Part shown: positions 22,288 through 26,009 of the stretch, in pieces | Layout: each line of letters begins with the position of its first letter | Numbering within the stretch: position 1 is the first letter of the stretch | NCBI GenBank assembly: GCA_964342365.1 | Contig: CAYFGW010000030.1 | Coordinates: forward strand, 1-26,009 | Length of the DNA: 26,009 nucleotides | Source of the DNA: CAXRDE01 sp964342365 | GTDB taxonomy: Bacteria; Cyanobacteriota; Sericytochromatia; UBA7694 | Reading direction: 5' to 3' | Notes under the pieces: generated by a model | The model's database searches: none | The model's input: only the letters and a program-made list of their open reading frames with translations | What the model was told of the DNA's origin: nothing | Translations under genes and position numbers: made by a program

Positions 22288-25200
22288 TGGAAACCAAAAA
22301 CTGTCCTTCAGGGCATACTGCCACTGAAGGACAGCGTTTATGTTTGACCTGCGGCTGGATTTTTCCCGTTTTGGCGGGTGAAAAAATAGGGGATTACGTG
22401 GTTGCATCCCACGTCACATATCGAGGGCAACGTTATTATGATGTGGAAAAAGAAGACGCGCATTTTCTGATCGCAGAGTTTCTGGAGTTTTTGCCCAGAG
22501 AGCTGCGTGGCGAGGTTTATCATACTTTAAAAGAAGATTTCCCGGAAACGCTGTTGGATTACGGTCACGTGCGCTTGCGGAGTCTGGAACTTTTATATAC
22601 CGTGTATCCGGGGAACTTTCTGAAATCCTTGAATAGCAGTCTGGGTTACCGCCTCTTTTCGGAAGGACTCTTGCCCGAGGCAGAAGTACGGGATATTTTG
22701 TCTCAGTGGTGTCTTTTTCAGCAGCGGTTACAAAGAGAACAACTGTGTTTGCCCGCGGTGCATCTGGATTTATTAGGTTATGCGGACGCACAACTGATCT
22801 TGCCGGTACTCCATTTGTGTACTCCTGCTGCAGACACGCACCTTTTTCCCCAGAAATGGGAAGGAGTTCATGCACTGTTTCCATCTCTTACGGGTACCAC
22901 CTTGACCTTTCACGAAAAGCTGGCTCACGCTGCTAATCATACCCTGGTGGCACAACTGGTGTCCGGTCTGCTGGGCGAAGATTTTTACCCGGAGCCGATT
23001 TCTTTGAAAAGCTACCGTTTTTTACTGAGCAAGGGCTTTATGTCTCGCTGGGAAGATTTTGAAAATACGCAGAATATACAACACTTTGCCCATTTGCCCA
23101 CTCCCCTTTATCGGGCGGATGCGCCGTTGGTTAAATCTGTGGCAGAAGCCAATCAATGTTACGGCCGTGGAAAAGCTTTTTTTAGTGATGGCCAGCTGGA
23201 CAAAGCCCTGGAGTTATTTGAAGCAGCTCGTGAAAAACTGCGGGTGGGTCCACAAATTCCTCGCTTTATCGGGCTCTGTCACAAATCTGATTATTCAGAC
23301 GCTTATTTTGATGCGCTGGAGCGCGCCCTGCGAGAAGAACCGTTGGCCTGTTTGTATTTTGAGCAAGCAGAAGGCTTTTTTGCCACCACGCGGATGCCTT
23401 CAGCGTTATATGCTTTGGATCAGGCGATCAGGCGACAGGATTTTTTCCCGGAGGCCCACTTGCTTCGGGCTCAGGTTCTGGCCATTCAGGGCAAAATTGT
23501 AGACGCAGAAACCGCTTTTCGCAAAGCCATTGAACAACGCCCAGGGGCAAAATATTACCATGCTTATAAGCACTTTTTAACCCAGCTCAAACGCTACGAT
23601 GAAGCACAGGCCCTTCCCGATTTTCCCAGTACGGTGAGTCGTTCTCGGATTACCGATGAAAAACTAATGCTGCCTCTGGCGATGACATGTACCTGTCCGC
23701 AGGGGCATGTGAACAGTCTGGATGTGCCTGTGTGTAGCATTTGTCAAACGCCGCTTCATCTGGCTGAAGGAGAAACCCTTGGCGAATATGAAGTGCAGAA
23801 AGTGCTTCGTTTGCGGGAGTTACAGGGGGAAACTTTAAGGGGCGCTCAGTATCTGGTAACCCGTGGAGAAGCCCAGTTTTTTCTGAAAGAATACGTGATT
23901 TTCCACCGCTCTAACACCTTTGTGAAGGCCTTTGAACCTCTGACACATCTGGAACATCCTCATTTGCTGCCGCTGAAAGCCTGTTTTTCTCATCAGGGAT
24001 TCGGGTATCTGGTTTTCCCATGGGTTCCGGGTGAGACCTTGCAAGATCATTTGCTGGAAAAAGGAGCCTTGCCTTCCCAACAGCGGGCTACTTTTTTTAT
24101 TGCCATGCTGTCTTTGCTCTATTATTTTCAGGTGCAGCACGCAGTACATGGCGATATTAAACCCGACAATATTTTGCTGACAGAATCCGGGCCTTTACTC
24201 CTGGATACGGACTCTGTGCTCTTGCTCAAGCACGATCTGCCCGCCCGCACCCCCGTTTTTTCTTTTCCTTATGCCCCTCCTGAGCAAGAAAAGAAAGAGC
24301 TGGGTTTAACGACGGACCCCTATGCTTTTGCGGTCACATGCATCTATGCTTTTACGGGCATTGCTCCCATGTTTTTTTATGACTTTGCACAACAGCACTT
24401 TGTCCGCTGGGAGCAGCGGGCCCTGCATCTGGATGCTTATCTAAGACAGTGGATCAAGCAACAATTACATAAAAATCCCGAAGGGCGCGAGGGCGTGAGT
24501 CTGGAGCAATTAAAAGGCCTTTTGCAGGAAGCCAAGGCGGATACCGGAAAACCGTTACCCGAAACCCAGCAAGAGGTGCTGAAATGGCACCGACACTTGC
24601 GCCAAACGAACACCCTTGAAGATGTGGAAACGCCGGCCCGCCAGCTTTATAAATTAGATGCCTCTTCGATTAGCCTGGAGCTGATTGCCAAGGCCTATCG
24701 CCGCCACGGTGACTGGCAGACGGCGCTCAACTACTTGCAGAGGGCTTTTAAGGTCTCTCCTGGTTATGTACGGGCCGCCTGGGCCATGGCAGATATTTAT
24801 AAAGAAAAGGGTATGCTGAAAGAAGCCATTAAAAGTTATTTGTTTTCAAGTACGTATTGCCCGGGCTTTTTTGGGCCTTATCTCTGGGCCGCGCGTTTGT
24901 ATGAAGAGCTCGGCGAGACCAAAACAGCCATCCAAATGTACAAACAAGCACAGGAACACAAGCCGGATCTCTACGATATTACTTTTGAATTGGCGAATCT
25001 TTACCTCAAAACAGGACAATTGCCCAATGCGGAACAGGCTCTGCGCTCCCTGAGAGAAAATCAGCGCTTTGTGCTGAATCACGGTGAACGCTTTGCGGTG
25101 GCCAGCATTTTAGCGCATGTGTTGTCATTACAAAAATTGTATCGTGAAGCGATTAAATCTCTTGAAGAAGCGCTGGCTCTGAGACCAGGTCAGTTAGATT

Positions 25201-25649
25201 TGCGTCTGGACATGGCTCTGAATGCTTTTGCGCTCAGAGACTGGGAACAAGTAAAAAAATCCTTATTGTTTATTCTTGAGCAAAATCCTGCACATCCTCA
25301 GGCGCTATATTTGATGGCACAAACCTACTTTGAAACCCACGCGTTTGAGAAAGCACGGGATACTCTGTCCGTGTTGCTTAGTAAAACAAACTGGCGTCCC
25401 ATTGACGTTCGTTTTCAGTTGGCCAGAGCATATACTTATCTGGGAGATTTGGATAAGGCTCAGAAGATTTATGAGGCTTTACTTCCCTATGAAAGAAAGC
25501 CTGCTTTTTATATTAATCTGGCCAATATTCATCTCATGAAAAAAGAAAAGGGGCCTGCCTTTCACTATTTGAAGCTGGCCCAACAAATGGCACCTGAAAA
25601 TGCAGCGGTACGCCACACGGCTCAGGTATTTGAAAAAGCGTTTTCTTAG
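22287..25649 (+). CDS. Duplicated zinc-ribbon / (pseudo)kinase / TPR protein
   Basis: The 1120-residue protein contains two copies of one unit. Copy 1 has a zinc ribbon (C6, H10, C19, C22), a kinase-like domain (about 30-250) and TPR-like helices (285-440). Copy 2 has a zinc ribbon (C470, H474, C483, C486, same spacing), a kinase domain (495-770) and about eight TPRs (795-1118). Kinase 2 has K534 at the VAIK site, catalytic loop HGDIKPDN (H621, D623, K625, N628), D640 in DTD instead of DFG, and YAPPEQ in place of APE. It lacks a clear Gly-rich loop. In copy 1 the lysine is A63 and the loop is H159-L-D161 with the Asn lost, so it should be a pseudokinase. No membrane helix is seen. Translation is coupled to the giant-protein gene through TAATG. 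It may sense or assist that protein. Confidence 0.88.
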   Translation: METKNCPSGHTATEGQRLCLTCGWIFPVLAGEKIGDYVVASHVTYRGQRYYDVEKEDAHFLIAEFLEFLPRELRGEVYHTLKEDFPETLLDYGHVRLRSLELLYTVYPGNFLKSLNSSLGYRLFSEGLLPEAEVRDILSQWCLFQQRLQREQLCLPAVHLDLLGYADAQLILPVLHLCTPAADTHLFPQKWEGVHALFPSLTGTTLTFHEKLAHAANHTLVAQLVSGLLGEDFYPEPISLKSYRFLLSKGFMSRWEDFENTQNIQHFAHLPTPLYRADAPLVKSVAEANQCYGRGKAFFSDGQLDKALELFEAAREKLRVGPQIPRFIGLCHKSDYSDAYFDALERALREEPLACLYFEQAEGFFATTRMPSALYALDQAIRRQDFFPEAHLLRAQVLAIQGKIVDAETAFRKAIEQRPGAKYYHAYKHFLTQLKRYDEAQALPDFPSTVSRSRITDEKLMLPLAMTCTCPQGHVNSLDVPVCSICQTPLHLAEGETLGEYEVQKVLRLRELQGETLRGAQYLVTRGEAQFFLKEYVIFHRSNTFVKAFEPLTHLEHPHLLPLKACFSHQGFGYLVFPWVPGETLQDHLLEKGALPSQQRATFFIAMLSLLYYFQVQHAVHGDIKPDNILLTESGPLLLDTDSVLLLKHDLPARTPVFSFPYAPPEQEKKELGLTTDPYAFAVTCIYAFTGIAPMFFYDFAQQHFVRWEQRALHLDAYLRQWIKQQLHKNPEGREGVSLEQLKGLLQEAKADTGKPLPETQQEVLKWHRHLRQTNTLEDVETPARQLYKLDASSISLELIAKAYRRHGDWQTALNYLQRAFKVSPGYVRAAWAMADIYKEKGMLKEAIKSYLFSSTYCPGFFGPYLWAARLYEELGETKTAIQMYKQAQEHKPDLYDITFELANLYLKTGQLPNAEQALRSLRENQRFVLNHGERFAVASILAHVLSLQKLYREAIKSLEEALALRPGQLDLRLDMALNAFALRDWEQVKKSLLFILEQNPAHPQALYLMAQTYFETHAFEKARDTLSVLLSKTNWRPIDVRFQLARAYTYLGDLDKAQKIYEALLPYERKPAFYINLANIHLMKKEKGPAFHYLKLAQQMAPENAAVRHTAQVFEKAFS

Positions 25650-26009
25650 AACGCCAGTTGAGAAATACCGGAGTTACTGAGATTGCCCCCTTGTTTAGGC
25701 CAGGGTGCCTCATCGGGCATTTCTGGAGTCGTTACCTGCAGCGCTCTGGCGGCCACCACCTGACCGTCTCCGCCGTCTCGTGTGCCCACATACAAAGTGC
25801 TGTTTTTGAGAGTCATGCCGTTCCAGTGAAGACGCTTACCTAAGTTGATTTGATTGCTGAGCCACAGCGAACCTCCTGGAAACTGTTTCCAGTCTAAACT
25901 TCCTTCGCTTCCCTTGTCTCGAACGGCGTAAACACGACCATCATTCAGGCCAAAGTATAAGATACGACTTCCGTCAGCTTCTTCGCCTAATAATAAACCT
26001 GTCATGGGC
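25646..26009 (-). CDS. C-terminal end of a beta-propeller (PQQ/BamB-like) protein (partial)
   Basis: The minus-strand frame is open to the window edge, so the ATG at 26005 is not necessarily the start and the N-terminal part is missing. About 121 residues are visible. They contain repeated short strands of the type ILYFGLNDGRVYAV and STLYVGTRDGGDGQV, as in PQQ-like or BamB propeller blades. The end holds WPKQGGNLSNSG, the common closing motif of such domains (WP-x-x-G-x-x-x-x-x-G). These proteins are usually exported and bind partners or cofactors; which one applies cannot be told. The stop codon overlaps that of the kinase gene by four bases. Confidence 0.75.
   Translation of the reverse strand, partial: PMTGLLLGEEADGSRILYFGLNDGRVYAVRDKGSEGSLDWKQFPGGSLWLSNQINLGKRLHWNGMTLKNSTLYVGTRDGGDGQVVAARALQVTTPEMPDEAPWPKQGGNLSNSGISQLAF

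Noticed and set aside
1..26009. tRNA, rRNA, CRISPR array, insertion sequence or phage integrase
   Set aside because: Intergenic gaps are short and none shows cloverleaf, regular spaced repeats or terminal inverted repeats, and no transposase or integrase motif was seen.

Overview
The window reads as one contiguous stretch of a flagellated, probably diderm bacterium of mid-GC content. Genes are tightly packed, often with overlapping or abutting start and stop codons. Nothing in it fixes the taxon. Two lipoproteins with clear lipoboxes, a BamB/PQQ-like beta-propeller fragment, a FliK-like hook-length protein and a FliB/YkgJ-like CxxCxxCC protein fit a Gram-negative-type swimmer. The bifunctional-nuclease (DUF151) gene and the kinase-TPR fusion would also suit non-photosynthetic relatives of cyanobacteria, but that is a guess. 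No rRNA, tRNA, CRISPR array, insertion sequence or phage gene was seen, and no gene-free stretch exceeds 300 bases.

Layout. (1) 1-490: the 3' end of a large protein, closed by a hairpin terminator. (2) 600-3678, minus strand: a bacterioferritin-like gene overlapping a DUF423 membrane-protein gene, then a lipoprotein made of six tandem Ig-like modules. (3) 3783-6653, plus strand: three genes joined stop-to-start, encoding a lipoprotein with a Ser/Arg-rich tail, an unrecognised 299-residue protein, and a glutaminase. (4) 6650-8560, minus strand: a soluble hybrid-free histidine kinase with two STAS-like input domains, convergent on the glutaminase. (5) 8670-12292, plus strand: bifunctional nuclease, FliK-like protein, FliB-like protein, and a 40-residue membrane miniprotein with a TTG start. 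The divergent region between (4) and (5) carries three 10-bp direct repeats. (6) 12404-14140: acyl-CoA dehydrogenase with a strong terminator. (7) 14222-15957, minus strand: a seven-helix membrane protein downstream of an acidic coiled-coil protein. (8) 16189-25649, plus strand: a 2032-residue Asn/Asp/Gly-rich protein overlapping by one base a 1120-residue protein. (9) 25646 to the end, minus strand: the C-terminal part of a beta-propeller-like protein.

The most unusual part is region 8. The 1120-residue protein is an internal duplication: zinc ribbon, pseudokinase and TPRs, then a second zinc ribbon with identical spacing, a kinase domain with an intact catalytic loop, and more TPRs. It is translationally coupled to the giant protein, which has no signal peptide, has helical ends and is nearly free of cysteine. 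The fragment at the left edge of the window shares a motif (PRYxVxSxGxIYD) with the giant protein, so they may be two members of one family. Together with the FliK- and FliB-like genes this raises the possibility of a large surface or axial protein exported without a Sec signal, with a kinase/TPR partner. That link is inference.
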